Below, piece after piece: positions 34,062 through 41,832 of a DNA stretch of 49,699 nucleotides. A model generated the notes under the pieces. That model searched no databases. It saw nothing but the letters and a program-made list of their open reading frames with translations, and had not been told where the DNA came from. The DNA lies in assembly GCA_017396125.1 (NCBI GenBank), contig JAFQMX010000065.1, positions 1-49,699 of the forward strand. Reading direction: 5' to 3'. Position numbers and translations under genes: made by a program. The DNA is from Clostridia bacterium. GTDB lineage: Bacteria; Bacillota; Clostridia; Christensenellales; Pumilibacteraceae. Position 1 is the stretch's first letter. The number at the start of each line of letters is the position of its first letter.

Positions 34062-35786
34062 TTACGAATGCTTGAACTGATATTCGTACAATCCTTTGTA
34101 GATGCCGTTGTTTTGCATAAGCTCGTCGTGCGTTCCCTTTTCTTCTACGCCGTTTTTTGTTAGTACCACAATGGTGTCGGCGTTTTTGACGGTGGAGAGT
34201 CGGTGAGCAACGACGATGGTCGTGCGACCTTTGCTCAAGCTTTCAAGAGCTGACTGAATCTGCATTTCGGTAAAGTTGTCGAGAGCAGAGGTTGCTTCGT
34301 CAAGAATAAGAATAGGTGGGTTTTTGAGAAAGGCACGGGCTATAGAAATACGTTGCTTTTGTCCGCCCGAAAGCTTTACGCCTCGCTCACCCACTTCTGT
34401 ATTGTAGCCGTCGGGGAGAGAACGGATAAATTCGTCTATGTTTGCCTTTTTTGCTGCTTCGACAATTTCTTCGTCGCTGGCGTTAAGATTACCGTAAGCA
34501 ATATTCTCTTTTACCGTTCCGCTAAATAAGAATACGTCTTGCTGAACTATTCCGATATTTTTTCGCAAATCTTCGCGTTTTAGGTGAGAAATATCTATTC
34601 CGTCAATAGTGATTTTGCCTTCGTCCAGTTCATAAAATCGCGGAATAAGATGGCAAATTGTGGTTTTGCCGCCGCCCGAAGGTCCCACGAGCGCGGTAGT
34701 TTGTCCTTTTTTGAAGGTGAGCGAAAGGTTTTTTAGTACGCCCGTATCTTCGGTGTCGTGCTTGTAAGCAAACGAAACGTTGTCAAAGGTTACGTCGCCG
34801 TCGAGAGCATCCACCGTGACGCAGTTTTCCGGTTCGGTTTCGGGCGCGATAGCCATAACCTCGGTAAATCTCACGAATCCTGTCATGCCTGCCTGAATTT
34901 GCTCGAAGATGTTGACTAGCGTGCGGATAGGGGTGAGTAGCATGGAAATGTACAAAAGAAACGCTGCAAACTCTCCGCCGTCGATTTTTCCGTGATAAAA
35001 GAACAGTCCGCAGGTGGCGAGAGTTACGAAATACATCAAATCGTTAAAGAATCCCATTCCGCTGAAAAATACACCCATGGATTTGTAAGCGCCTGCGCGC
35101 GCTTTTTTGAAGTTTTCGTTGTTGGCTTTAAATTTTTGGAATTCTTTTTTGGAGGCGGTGTAGGCTTTTGAAACGCGTATGCCCGAGATTGCTGACTCTA
35201 CGGTTGCATTGATAACGCCGGTTTCCTCGCGCATTTTTCTAAAGGAATCGCGCATATTTTTTCGCGCTTTTATGGCGAATATCAGCATAAACGGCAGTAC
35301 GGCAAACACTATGAGAGTAAGCGGAAGGTTTATCGTTGCCATAAGTATAAAAGCGGTTATTATGGATACAGTGGAGATAAATAAATCCTCCGGACCGTGA
35401 TGGGCAAGCTCGGAAATTTCGAATAGGTCGTTTATAATTCGAGACATTATTGTGCCCGTTTTGGTTTCGTCAAAATACGGGAACGGAAGCTTTTGGACGT
35501 GGCGGAAAAATTCCTCGCGCATATCGCCCTGGATGCGCACGCCCATTATGTGTCCCCAATACTGAATAAAGTAGTTGAGGAAAATCTTGGCGATATAGAT
35601 AGCGAGCAGCACGCCCAGCCAGATTCCCATAAGCTTAAGGTCGCGCTGTGGCACGTACACGTTGATTATGTTTTTTGTGATGTAGGGATAGAGCATATTT
35701 ATTACCGCCACCAAAAAAGCGCAAATCATGTCCGTAACGAACAGCTTGCGGTGCGGGCGGTAGTATTTTACAAATTTTTTAAGCAT
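34062..35786 (-). CDS. ABC exporter, fused permease-ATPase half-transporter
   Basis: 574 residues. N-terminal six-helix exporter domain (residues 15-300) and C-terminal ATPase (about 330-574) with Walker A GPSGGGKTT, Q-loop IVQQDVFLF, signature LSGGQKQR, Walker B ILILDEATS and the switch His in VAHRLST. It is an MsbA/LmrA-like multidrug or lipid exporter that works as a homodimer, or as a heterodimer with a gene elsewhere. The ATG at 35786 follows GGAG; 27 more in-frame residues upstream have no ribosome site. It is divergent from ssrA. Confidence 0.94.
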   Translation of the reverse strand: MLKKFVKYYRPHRKLFVTDMICAFLVAVINMLYPYITKNIINVYVPQRDLKLMGIWLGVLLAIYIAKIFLNYFIQYWGHIMGVRIQGDMREEFFRHVQKLPFPYFDETKTGTIMSRIINDLFEISELAHHGPEDLFISTVSIITAFILMATINLPLTLIVFAVLPFMLIFAIKARKNMRDSFRKMREETGVINATVESAISGIRVSKAYTASKKEFQKFKANNENFKKARAGAYKSMGVFFSGMGFFNDLMYFVTLATCGLFFYHGKIDGGEFAAFLLYISMLLTPIRTLVNIFEQIQAGMTGFVRFTEVMAIAPETEPENCVTVDALDGDVTFDNVSFAYKHDTEDTGVLKNLSLTFKKGQTTALVGPSGGGKTTICHLIPRFYELDEGKITIDGIDISHLKREDLRKNIGIVQQDVFLFSGTVKENIAYGNLNASDEEIVEAAKKANIDEFIRSLPDGYNTEVGERGVKLSGGQKQRISIARAFLKNPPILILDEATSALDNFTEMQIQSALESLSKGRTTIVVAHRLSTVKNADTIVVLTKNGVEEKGTHDELMQNNGIYKGLYEYQFKHS

Positions 35787-35904
35787 AAATTTATCTCCAA
35801 AAGAGGTTTCGGGTACATTATAAACATTTTGGTAAAATTCGTCAATAAAAACCGTTACATGCCACAAATTTGCGTTAAAATGAGCAAAAATTTTTTATTT
35901 AATC

Positions 35905-35933
35905 TTGACAAGCGGAAAAAATTATTATATAAT
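35905..35933 (+). promoter_or_regulatory. consensus sigma-A promoter of ssrA
   Basis: TTGACA (35905-35910), 17 bases, TATAAT (35928-35933), 24 bases before the mature tmRNA 5' end. Confidence 0.9.
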
Positions 35934-35957
35934 AGGGCACACTTGTTTGCATCCCGT

Positions 35958-36323
35958 GGGGGTGTACAGGTTTCGACGGTGCGTCCGACGGAATAAATAA
36001 AGCATATGGTAGTGCCGCTACCTTAAAAGGCAAAAAAAATAAACGCAAACACTCAAAAAACTGCAAGCCCAGCGCTTGCGTTCGCTGCTTAATTTAACCT
36101 AGCAGTCGTTGTGCGAGAGATTCTCTGCGCCTTTCGCTACAATGTCATTTTAGCAGGGGGACTCTGCAAGGCGACGGTAACGACCTTGTGGCGATCTAGT
36201 TACCATGCGCTGAGTAGGTTGGTTGTCTATCCACTCGGAGGCAAGACAAAAAGATAACTAAATATGTAGAAAATTATTTCATAAGCGTATCGGAAAGGAG
36301 TTCAATTCTCCTCACCTCCACCA
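35958..36323 (+). ncRNA. ssrA: transfer-messenger RNA
   Basis: About 366 bases. The 5' end GGGGGTG pairs with CACCTCC before the 3' ACCA (36320-36323); the tRNA-like 5' part has GGTTTCGACGG and the T arm GGAGTTCAATTCTCC. The resume codon is GCA at 36045 and the open frame ends with TAA at 36090-36092. It encodes the tag A-N-T-Q-K-T-A-S-P-A-L-A-F-A-A. tmRNA rescues stalled ribosomes with SmpB. CCA is encoded. The 3' end also serves as an integration site for the element that follows. Confidence 0.97.
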
Positions 36324-36327
36324 AAAA
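36311..36327 (+). repeat. attL-like direct repeat in the tmRNA 3' end
   Basis: CTCACCTCCACCAAAAA, identical to 37923-37939. It covers the last 13 bases of ssrA and 4 bases beyond. Confidence 0.75.
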
Positions 36328-36362
36328 CAACCTAAGTTGAATCATCAACTTAGGTTGTTTAT
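36326..36362 (+). terminator. rho-independent terminator of ssrA
   Basis: AACAACCTAAGTTGA and TCAACTTAGGTTGTT form a 15-bp stem with a short loop, ending in T-rich sequence. Confidence 0.85.
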
Positions 36363-36363
36363 T

Positions 36364-36518
36364 CAAGCCAAAAGGCTTGGTATGTAATCGCCGTAGGCGT
36401 ATGTAATCACAGTTTGCTGTGTGTGTAATTGCCGTAGACGTATCCGCTTCGGCTTGATTACATTCAATCTATTGATTCCATACTGCTTCGCAAATTACAT
36501 ACACAACTGTCGTTGTGA
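36364..36518. repeat. array of short hairpins separated by TATGTAAT words
   Basis: GTATGTAATC at 36380 and 36399, GTGTGTAATT at 36421, and reverse copies GATTACAT (about 36457) and ATTACATA (about 36494). Between them are tiny hairpins: CAAGCC-AAAA-GGCTTG, GCC-GTA-GGC, ACAG-TTTG-CTGT, CCG-CTT-CGG, TGC-TTC-GCA and ACAAC-TGTC-GTTGT. It directly precedes the four-helix-bundle gene. Confidence 0.65.
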
Positions 36519-36537
36519 TTTTTTATAAGGTAAAATT

Positions 36538-36894
36538 ATGAAAGAAAACTTACTAATGAAATATGCCGAACAGTTGGCAACGGAAATTGAATTACTTTGT
36601 CAATCGTTATCTAAAATTAAGGATTGTTCAAATACTGTTTTTCAAATTCGTAAATCTTCGTCTAGTGTTTTTGCGAACATCACGGAAGCGCAATATCCGC
36701 AAAGCTTGCCCGATATGCTTTCCAAATTAAAAATTGCGAGAAAAGAATGTTTTGAAACGGAAAGTTGGTTAAAACTGTTATTTAGTACAGGTAAAATATC
36801 TGAAGAAATATTTAAAGAAAAGCGTAATCTTTGCGGAAGAATCCGTAGAATATTAACTGCATCTTGTATAACGATTGAAAAGAAAATCAAGTAA
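36538..36894 (+). CDS. four-helix-bundle protein (S23 / 23S rRNA intervening-sequence family)
   Basis: 118 residues, almost entirely helical, with the family pattern ...YAEQLATEIELLCQSL..., then SSSSVFANITEA and ARKECFETESWLKLLF, then a final helix. These proteins were first seen encoded inside 23S rRNA intervening sequences and are common, often strain-variable, genes of unknown function in gut bacteria; a related fold (Avd) serves diversity-generating retroelements, but no reverse transcriptase is present here. AAGG precedes the ATG weakly. A strong bidirectional terminator follows. Confidence 0.88.
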   Translation: MKENLLMKYAEQLATEIELLCQSLSKIKDCSNTVFQIRKSSSSVFANITEAQYPQSLPDMLSKLKIARKECFETESWLKLLFSTGKISEEIFKEKRNLCGRIRRILTASCITIEKKIK

Positions 36895-36898
36895 AACT

Positions 36899-36938
36899 AA
36901 AAAATAACGAGCGTAGATTTTCTTCGCTCGTTATTTTT
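36899..36938. terminator. bidirectional terminator
   Basis: AAAATAACGAGCG (36901-36913) and CGCTCGTTATTTTT (36925-36938). It lies between the convergent four-helix-bundle and XRE genes and overlaps the end of the latter. Confidence 0.85.
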
Positions 36939-37131
36939 CTATCCCGAATAATAAATTTGGTTCTATCTCAAATTTTTCATATAAAACCAGGATACTATAG
37001 TATCCTGGTTTCTTTTTTCCTAACAGCCATTGGCTTACTGTAGTTTGGTTTATCCCCAAAATGTCGGCGAAAGCTTGCTGGGATAATCCCCTTTCTTGCA
37101 TAACTTGTTTAATTACATCAATATACCACAT
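36931..37131 (-). CDS. small XRE-family repressor of the ssrA insert
   Basis: 66 residues from the ATG chosen: a single helix-turn-helix (MQERGLSQQAFADILGINQTTVSQWLLGKKKPG, in parts) with short tail EIEPNLLFGIE. The ATG at 37131 is 6 bases after TATAAT on the minus strand (37143-37138) and has no ribosome site, suggesting a leaderless mRNA; an alternative ATG at 37149 would add 6 residues. Divergent from 37222, with a tandem 19-bp operator between. Confidence 0.82.
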   Translation of the reverse strand: MWYIDVIKQVMQERGLSQQAFADILGINQTTVSQWLLGKKKPGYYSILVLYEKFEIEPNLLFGIEK

Positions 37132-37152
37132 GTAAAAATTATAAGTCATTTT

Positions 37153-37193
37153 AGGTCAAAAGTCTTGATATAGGTCAAAAGACCTGATATAAT
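37153..37193. promoter_or_regulatory. tandem 19-bp operator over a sigma-A promoter
   Basis: AGGTCAAAAGTCTTGATAT (37153-37171) is followed without a gap by AGGTCAAAAGACCTGATAT (37172-37190). The second contains the palindrome AGGTC-AAAA-GACCT. The rightward promoter TTGATA (37165-37170), 17 bases, TATAAT (37188-37193) is embedded, so binding would block it. Confidence 0.75.
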
Positions 37194-37221
37194 ATGAGTA
37201 TAAATATTTAAGGAGGGGGTT

Positions 37222-37410
37222 ATGACTTGGATTTACAACAAAAAGCAACACACTTTGCATATAAAAGGCTATTGTGCAATGCAAGGTAACCCGAAAAATG
37301 ATTGCAATTGGGAGGAACTACAATCTGAAAATGCGGCTTTAGAAATAGATGGAGTTGCGGTACATAAGTGTAAAGTATGTCAAAAAAGATTAGAAAAGAA
37401 TAATAAATAA
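37222..37410 (+). CDS. small cysteine/histidine-containing protein, unknown
   Basis: 62 residues, not recognised. Four cysteines (two near residues 19-28, then KCKVC at about 50-54) and two histidines suggest a small metal-binding fold. It has no signal peptide. AAGGAGGGGG lies just upstream. It is the first gene under the tandem-operator promoter and is probably cotranscribed with the zinc-ribbon gene 39 bases downstream. Confidence 0.65.
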   Translation: MTWIYNKKQHTLHIKGYCAMQGNPKNDCNWEELQSENAALEIDGVAVHKCKVCQKRLEKNNK

Positions 37411-37449
37411 ACAAATATAAATAAAATAAATTGTACAAAGGAGTTAAAA

Positions 37450-37857
37450 ATGGCTATTATACAATGCCCTGAATGTGGGAAAGAAGTTTCAAGTATGGCA
37501 AAAAATTGTCCTAATTGTGGTTTTCCAATTAAAGTGGCAGCAACAAGCAATATCGTAACAATTCGAATGGCTATGATAAAAGGAACTGTTGTTTTTGGTG
37601 CAAAGCAAAAAGTCGATATTACTGTTGGGTCAAAAATTGTATGGCAAGGTCATTCTGGCGAAATTGCAGAATTAACCATTGATAAGCCTACAGAGATACA
37701 AGTAAAATATTACACAAATGCAGCATATTTTGGGGGGCGCTGTTCGGGAATGGTCGACCCGAAAAAATATAAAAAATATAGCGTAACACCACATCAAGGA
37801 GCACTTTTTAAGACAAACTTAACCTTTCAACCTGTTGATGTATTTGATTCAGATTAA
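37450..37857 (+). CDS. zinc-ribbon protein with beta-rich C-terminal domain
   Basis: 135 residues. N-terminal zinc ribbon CPECGKEVSSMAKNCPNCGFPI (in parts, residues 5-24), followed by a beta-rich domain (residues 33-128: IVTIRMAMIKGTVVFG, VDITVGSKIVWQGHSGEIAEL) that reads like a small carbohydrate-binding or jelly-roll-like fold. The family is common in Bacillota as zinc-ribbon domain-containing protein of unknown function. AAAGGAG precedes the ATG. Last gene of the ssrA insert. Confidence 0.75.
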   Translation: MAIIQCPECGKEVSSMAKNCPNCGFPIKVAATSNIVTIRMAMIKGTVVFGAKQKVDITVGSKIVWQGHSGEIAELTIDKPTEIQVKYYTNAAYFGGRCSGMVDPKKYKKYSVTPHQGALFKTNLTFQPVDVFDSD

Positions 37858-37922
37858 GCTTTTTTATTTTATTATTATAATTTCACGGATAATGAAACTA
37901 AAGCGGTTCAACTCACGTTACA

Positions 37923-37939
37923 CTCACCTCCACCAAAAA
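37923..37939 (+). repeat. attR-like direct repeat of the tmRNA 3' end
   Basis: CTCACCTCCACCAAAAA, an exact copy of 36311-36327. TTCAA occurs a little further upstream as in the T arm, but the rest of the tRNA-like arm is not reproduced. Confidence 0.75.
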
Positions 37940-38057
37940 TCAACAAAAAAAGATCTTGGATTGAAAAGCAGTTCAGGGCTTTTTTTTGCATAAGAAACAC
38001 TAAAAAATGGAAAATGCAGTAGAAAAAAATGAACTTTTTTATATAGATACCGATTTT
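37934..38057. repeat. ~120-bp intergenic repeat, copy A
   Basis: Aligns with 41833-41953. Shared words include AAAAATyAACAAAAA, TTTTTTTGCA, AAAATGCArTAG, AAAAAAATGAA and ATAyAGATAyCG. Its terminator stem is decayed compared with copy B. Confidence 0.65.
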
Positions 38058-38229
38058 TCATTTTTATTTGCTATTTGTATTGCATTTTTTGATATAATTT
38101 GCTATAATAAATTGAACGGATAAAAATTTTTGCATCAAGCACTTTAACCAGCGTTGTTGAACTCGAATAAATAATGCTGGAGTGACATAAATTTATATAT
38201 TTTATATTGTTAAACAGGAGGTAAATTTT

Positions 38230-41200
38230 ATGAAAAAAAGGTTACTCTCTTTTGTGCTTGTAATATGTGTGACGATTTTGGGAGTTATGGGCTTAACTGC
38301 TTGTGGCGACGAGGAAACGCCTTCTCCTCCGCAAAAATTGCAAGCGCCTGTCGTTACGCTCACCGGCAACGTTGCAAATTGGGCGGCAGATTCATCTGCG
38401 GATAGATTTGAAATCAGCGTTGACGGAAATTTATCGTACGTAGAAAACACGGTTACGAGCAAAGCTTTGACAGACGGACAGACCTTAAAGGTTCGTGCCG
38501 TTGGCAACGGTATCACTTATTCCACAAGTGATTGGAGCAACAGTGTAACTTATACGGAGGGTGGTGGTTCTTCGTCGCAACCAACGAAACTCGCTGCACC
38601 TACCGTAACGATTTCAGCCACAGGTCTTGCGAGCTGGTCTACTGCTAATGCAAACAGTTACGTTTATAAGATTGACGGTGGTGCGGAAACACCTACAACG
38701 GCAACTTCCGTACAGCTTTCGGATGGACAAAGCATCGTTGTAAAGGCAGTTGGTGATGGAACTAATTACACCGACAGTGATTACAGCGCGTCTAAAACCT
38801 ACTCGGAAGGCGCTCCTTCGACAACGGGAGCTCCTACTTACTTGGGAATAATAGCGTCTAATGAAGAACCAACTGAAAACAAAGTTCCATCTGGCCTAGC
38901 AAGATCCTTTGATAGTGCAGAAAGAAATTCTTTTGAGCAAGCGTTGAAAAATTATTTTTCCAACAGCGACAATTTGCTTGGAGAAACGATACCTTCGCCA
39001 AGCAACTACGTAATATTCAGCTCGGCTGAAAGAACTGTATATATTCAGATTTGGCTGGACAATTCTGAGCAGAATACGATTTTGTCGCTGAAGCTTAACG
39101 GAACGAAATATCAATCGGGCGGAGCGTTGCAATCGTTTTTTGTTAAAAACGGCGATACCTATTTGAATTGTGTTTACGTAGCGTTGACGATTCCAGCGGG
39201 TACGTATAATGAAATTTCTTACGAGGTTACCGAAATAGAATACGTTGAAGGCACAAACGTTAACCAAGACGGCAAAGCTGTTTTGATTGACGAAGATAAC
39301 GATACGGTAAAGATAGGCTTGACGTATGAAAGCTACCCAACTGCTAGCTGCGGAGAGGTAGAGTTTGGTTGCCACAGCGCAAACGTTGTCATTACGGTGG
39401 AAGATGAAAGCGATTTAATTGCGACGAAAGGCTACTGGATGCGTGCTGTTGTGCTGGATGAAAACGGCGTGGTCTGCCAAGATAAGCTTGTTGGAAATAC
39501 CCAAAACAACGTTAGCTTTGAGGGGCTCACCGAAGAAAAAGAATACATCTTTGCAGTATTTTATTTGGGAGATAAACAAAACGGCGAAGGCGTAACTTAT
39601 AATATAGTTCATACCCAATCCTTTACAACCAACGCCGTTGTTACTGTTGAAGAATTTTTGCTTGGTGGAGAGTTGGTTGCTGAGAAAGGAAGGAACGGTG
39701 CAAAAATAACCGTTTGCGCCAATATTGCTTACGATGCAAACGCTTATTTTGACCGTTTGGAAATTTACGACGGACAAACGCTTGTTTTGACGGATGATGA
39801 ATTTGAAGGCTTTGCTGATTATAGCAACTTAAATTCCAAAACAGAATATACTGTGAAAATGTATTATTCCAGCGACGAGCATGGCTATACGGAGCGTGTT
39901 AAGGAAATAAGCATCACCACCCCTGCTTACGAGTTGCCGGATATTGACGCTTACGACTCGGATAAAAACGTGGTGGTTGGAAAACACGCAATATTTGGGT
40001 TTAGTATCGAAAGGTTTGTTGATTTGAAATACTACGACGTAATCGTGCGTGGATATATGCAAAATGATGCGTACTTTGCACCGTTTATCGTAGAGATGCT
40101 TGATAATCCTGATCTTTTGGTTACCTTGGAGCAACAGGCCAACGATCACTACGCACGCCCCGGCGGATACGTGTGGGAAGCACAATATTACATGGGCATC
40201 TATCTTGAATATTTTTATGCGTGGGAGCATAAGGAACGCGTTGGTTATGCGGATGACGAGTGGAGAGAAATTGCTTCTTCTACCAAGCAGTACGTTTATG
40301 AATTAAACGTAGCTAACGACGGTTTATTCGTAGCTAACGACGGAGATTTTGTTTACAATTACTACGCTGTTTTGCGAGACTATTTTGCTTACGAGGATTT
40401 GCGTTTTGAGATATATTTGAACGTTGACCTTGGTGATGGCAAAGGCGAAAGAGAGATTAATATGTACCATGCTAATCCTTATTTCCGTGAAGTTGGCGAC
40501 GATAACTATGGCTATAGCATAGAAGAGGACGAAGAGGTAAAAAACGGTTACGTGCTTACCGAAACGGATATGGATTATAAGACGCTTTACGTATACAAGC
40601 TTGCCTTGTATAAGGACAATGAATTTGTTTGCTACGTGCCATTTACTTCCACCGATACTACCAGCATAGATATGGATGCTTGGCTTGACGAATGGATCGA
40701 AAAGCTTAAATGTGAAACACCTGGCGCAGACGAGCAAGAGATGATTGCGCAGGTCGGGGCGCAAATCGTAAGAGAAATCTTTGATGAGCTGCTCTTTAAA
40801 GAAGATATGGGCAACGATATTGTCGTAGATGGCAACGGTGTTGTTGGTGGAGTCAGCGGAAACAAACTAGGTAATCAAACAGAGCGTGACTTGTTGACTG
40901 CTTTAAGCACCGCTTATTCCGACACGCTACTCAGACTTTTTCAAACCCAAACGCAGGATAATAAATCGCTTCAAGCCTTTATTAGAGAAAGTGAAAATTC
41001 AACTATAATTTGCGTATTGAACGATTTTAGAGATCAAATAGAAATCACAAATCAAAACGCTTATGCAATTTATTCCGCCATTGTCAGCGTATATAACAAT
41101 GTCTACGATCAGTTAAAGACCGGTTACGAAAATTATTGGCGTGAAAAATACGCAAACAAGGAAATTGTCGATCGTATTGAAGCAATCGAAAAGACCTCGT

Positions 41201-41817
41201 TTAAGTTCGTCGTAGGAACAGACGTTGCGCCTGCCGGAGAATACGAGCTACGCGTGCTTTGTCGTTCTATTCTTAAAAATTACGAGGGTGACGAGGCTGA
41301 CGAGCCTTCGTACCAATATATTCGCATAAAACGTGACCTTCAAGCGCCTACCAACGTAAAATTTTCGGAAGATTACAGATACTTGACTTGGGATGTCGTT
41401 GACGGCGCGGATGGATACGATATTTATATTAACGGCGAAAAACGATTTGATTCGTGGGACAATTCTTACGAGCACCGTGGTGAGATTAAAAACGGCGATG
41501 TAATTCAGGTTGTGGCAACTGGAAACGATGCCTATGACAGCGAGCTTTCTGCCAAACTCACTTACGTTCAACCAAAATTAAGCAAGCCTAACGTTACCGC
41601 TAACGGTGGTAGGGTTACCTGGGAGCGTGTTGAAAACGCCACCAAGTATGTTTATACGATCAACGGCCGTGAGTATGAAACCACTGAGACGACGATCTAC
41701 GTTAACACAAACGGCGCCGTGGTTAGCGTTAGGGCAGTTGATGAAAACGGAATATATCTTGATAGCGAATCGGCTACTGTTACGGTAACAGTGGGTGGTT
41801 CGGATAAGGAAAAATAA
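38230..41817 (+). CDS. large FN3/Ig-like surface lipoprotein
   Basis: 1195 residues. A signal peptide ends in the lipobox GLTACG, so it is lipid-anchored on the outside. Two beta-sandwich repeats follow (residues about 38-113 and 118-198, each with LxAPxVT..., xxDGQxxxVKAVGxG and a closing xYSEG/TYTEG). A long central part (200-1040) has no recognised domain, and two further FN3-like repeats end the protein (about 1040-1115 and 1118-1190; LTWDVVDGADGYDIYINGE). An exact 15-base unit duplicated in frame near 40308 and 40329 repeats VANDG. AGGAGG fixes the start. Likely an adhesin or polysaccharide-binding protein; function not shown. Confidence 0.8.
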   Translation: MKKRLLSFVLVICVTILGVMGLTACGDEETPSPPQKLQAPVVTLTGNVANWAADSSADRFEISVDGNLSYVENTVTSKALTDGQTLKVRAVGNGITYSTSDWSNSVTYTEGGGSSSQPTKLAAPTVTISATGLASWSTANANSYVYKIDGGAETPTTATSVQLSDGQSIVVKAVGDGTNYTDSDYSASKTYSEGAPSTTGAPTYLGIIASNEEPTENKVPSGLARSFDSAERNSFEQALKNYFSNSDNLLGETIPSPSNYVIFSSAERTVYIQIWLDNSEQNTILSLKLNGTKYQSGGALQSFFVKNGDTYLNCVYVALTIPAGTYNEISYEVTEIEYVEGTNVNQDGKAVLIDEDNDTVKIGLTYESYPTASCGEVEFGCHSANVVITVEDESDLIATKGYWMRAVVLDENGVVCQDKLVGNTQNNVSFEGLTEEKEYIFAVFYLGDKQNGEGVTYNIVHTQSFTTNAVVTVEEFLLGGELVAEKGRNGAKITVCANIAYDANAYFDRLEIYDGQTLVLTDDEFEGFADYSNLNSKTEYTVKMYYSSDEHGYTERVKEISITTPAYELPDIDAYDSDKNVVVGKHAIFGFSIERFVDLKYYDVIVRGYMQNDAYFAPFIVEMLDNPDLLVTLEQQANDHYARPGGYVWEAQYYMGIYLEYFYAWEHKERVGYADDEWREIASSTKQYVYELNVANDGLFVANDGDFVYNYYAVLRDYFAYEDLRFEIYLNVDLGDGKGEREINMYHANPYFREVGDDNYGYSIEEDEEVKNGYVLTETDMDYKTLYVYKLALYKDNEFVCYVPFTSTDTTSIDMDAWLDEWIEKLKCETPGADEQEMIAQVGAQIVREIFDELLFKEDMGNDIVVDGNGVVGGVSGNKLGNQTERDLLTALSTAYSDTLLRLFQTQTQDNKSLQAFIRESENSTIICVLNDFRDQIEITNQNAYAIYSAIVSVYNNVYDQLKTGYENYWREKYANKEIVDRIEAIEKTSFKFVVGTDVAPAGEYELRVLCRSILKNYEGDEADEPSYQYIRIKRDLQAPTNVKFSEDYRYLTWDVVDGADGYDIYINGEKRFDSWDNSYEHRGEIKNGDVIQVVATGNDAYDSELSAKLTYVQPKLSKPNVTANGGRVTWERVENATKYVYTINGREYETTETTIYVNTNGAVVSVRAVDENGIYLDSESATVTVTVGGSDKEK

Positions 41818-41832
41818 TCCGTTTATCTTTAC

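Larger units (their letters stand above)
36324..37939. mobile_element. 1.6-kb integrative element remnant at ssrA, without integrase
   Basis: Bounded by the 17-bp tmRNA-end repeat. Contents: a terminator, a hairpin array, an S23-type four-helix-bundle gene, an XRE regulator, and two small Cys-containing genes. Insertion at the ssrA 3' end with regeneration of the gene end is a classical mark of tyrosine integrases; no integrase remains, so it is a deleted island, a satellite mobilised in trans, or the cargo end of a lost element. Confidence 0.65.
37858..38229. other. intergenic region with the attR-like site and first intergenic repeat copy
   Basis: 372 bases. Contains the 17-bp attR-like repeat, a decayed terminator, the ~120-bp repeat copy A, then AT-rich sequence with several -10-like TATAAT words before the next gene. 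No gene seen. Confidence 0.6.

Noticed and set aside
36364-36518. CRISPR array
   Set aside because: The repeated words are only 8-10 bases, irregularly spaced and in both orientations; there are no cas genes.
36538-36894. Diversity-generating retroelement (the four-helix-bundle protein as Avd)
   Set aside because: No reverse transcriptase and no template/variable repeat pair nearby; the protein fits the S23 family better.
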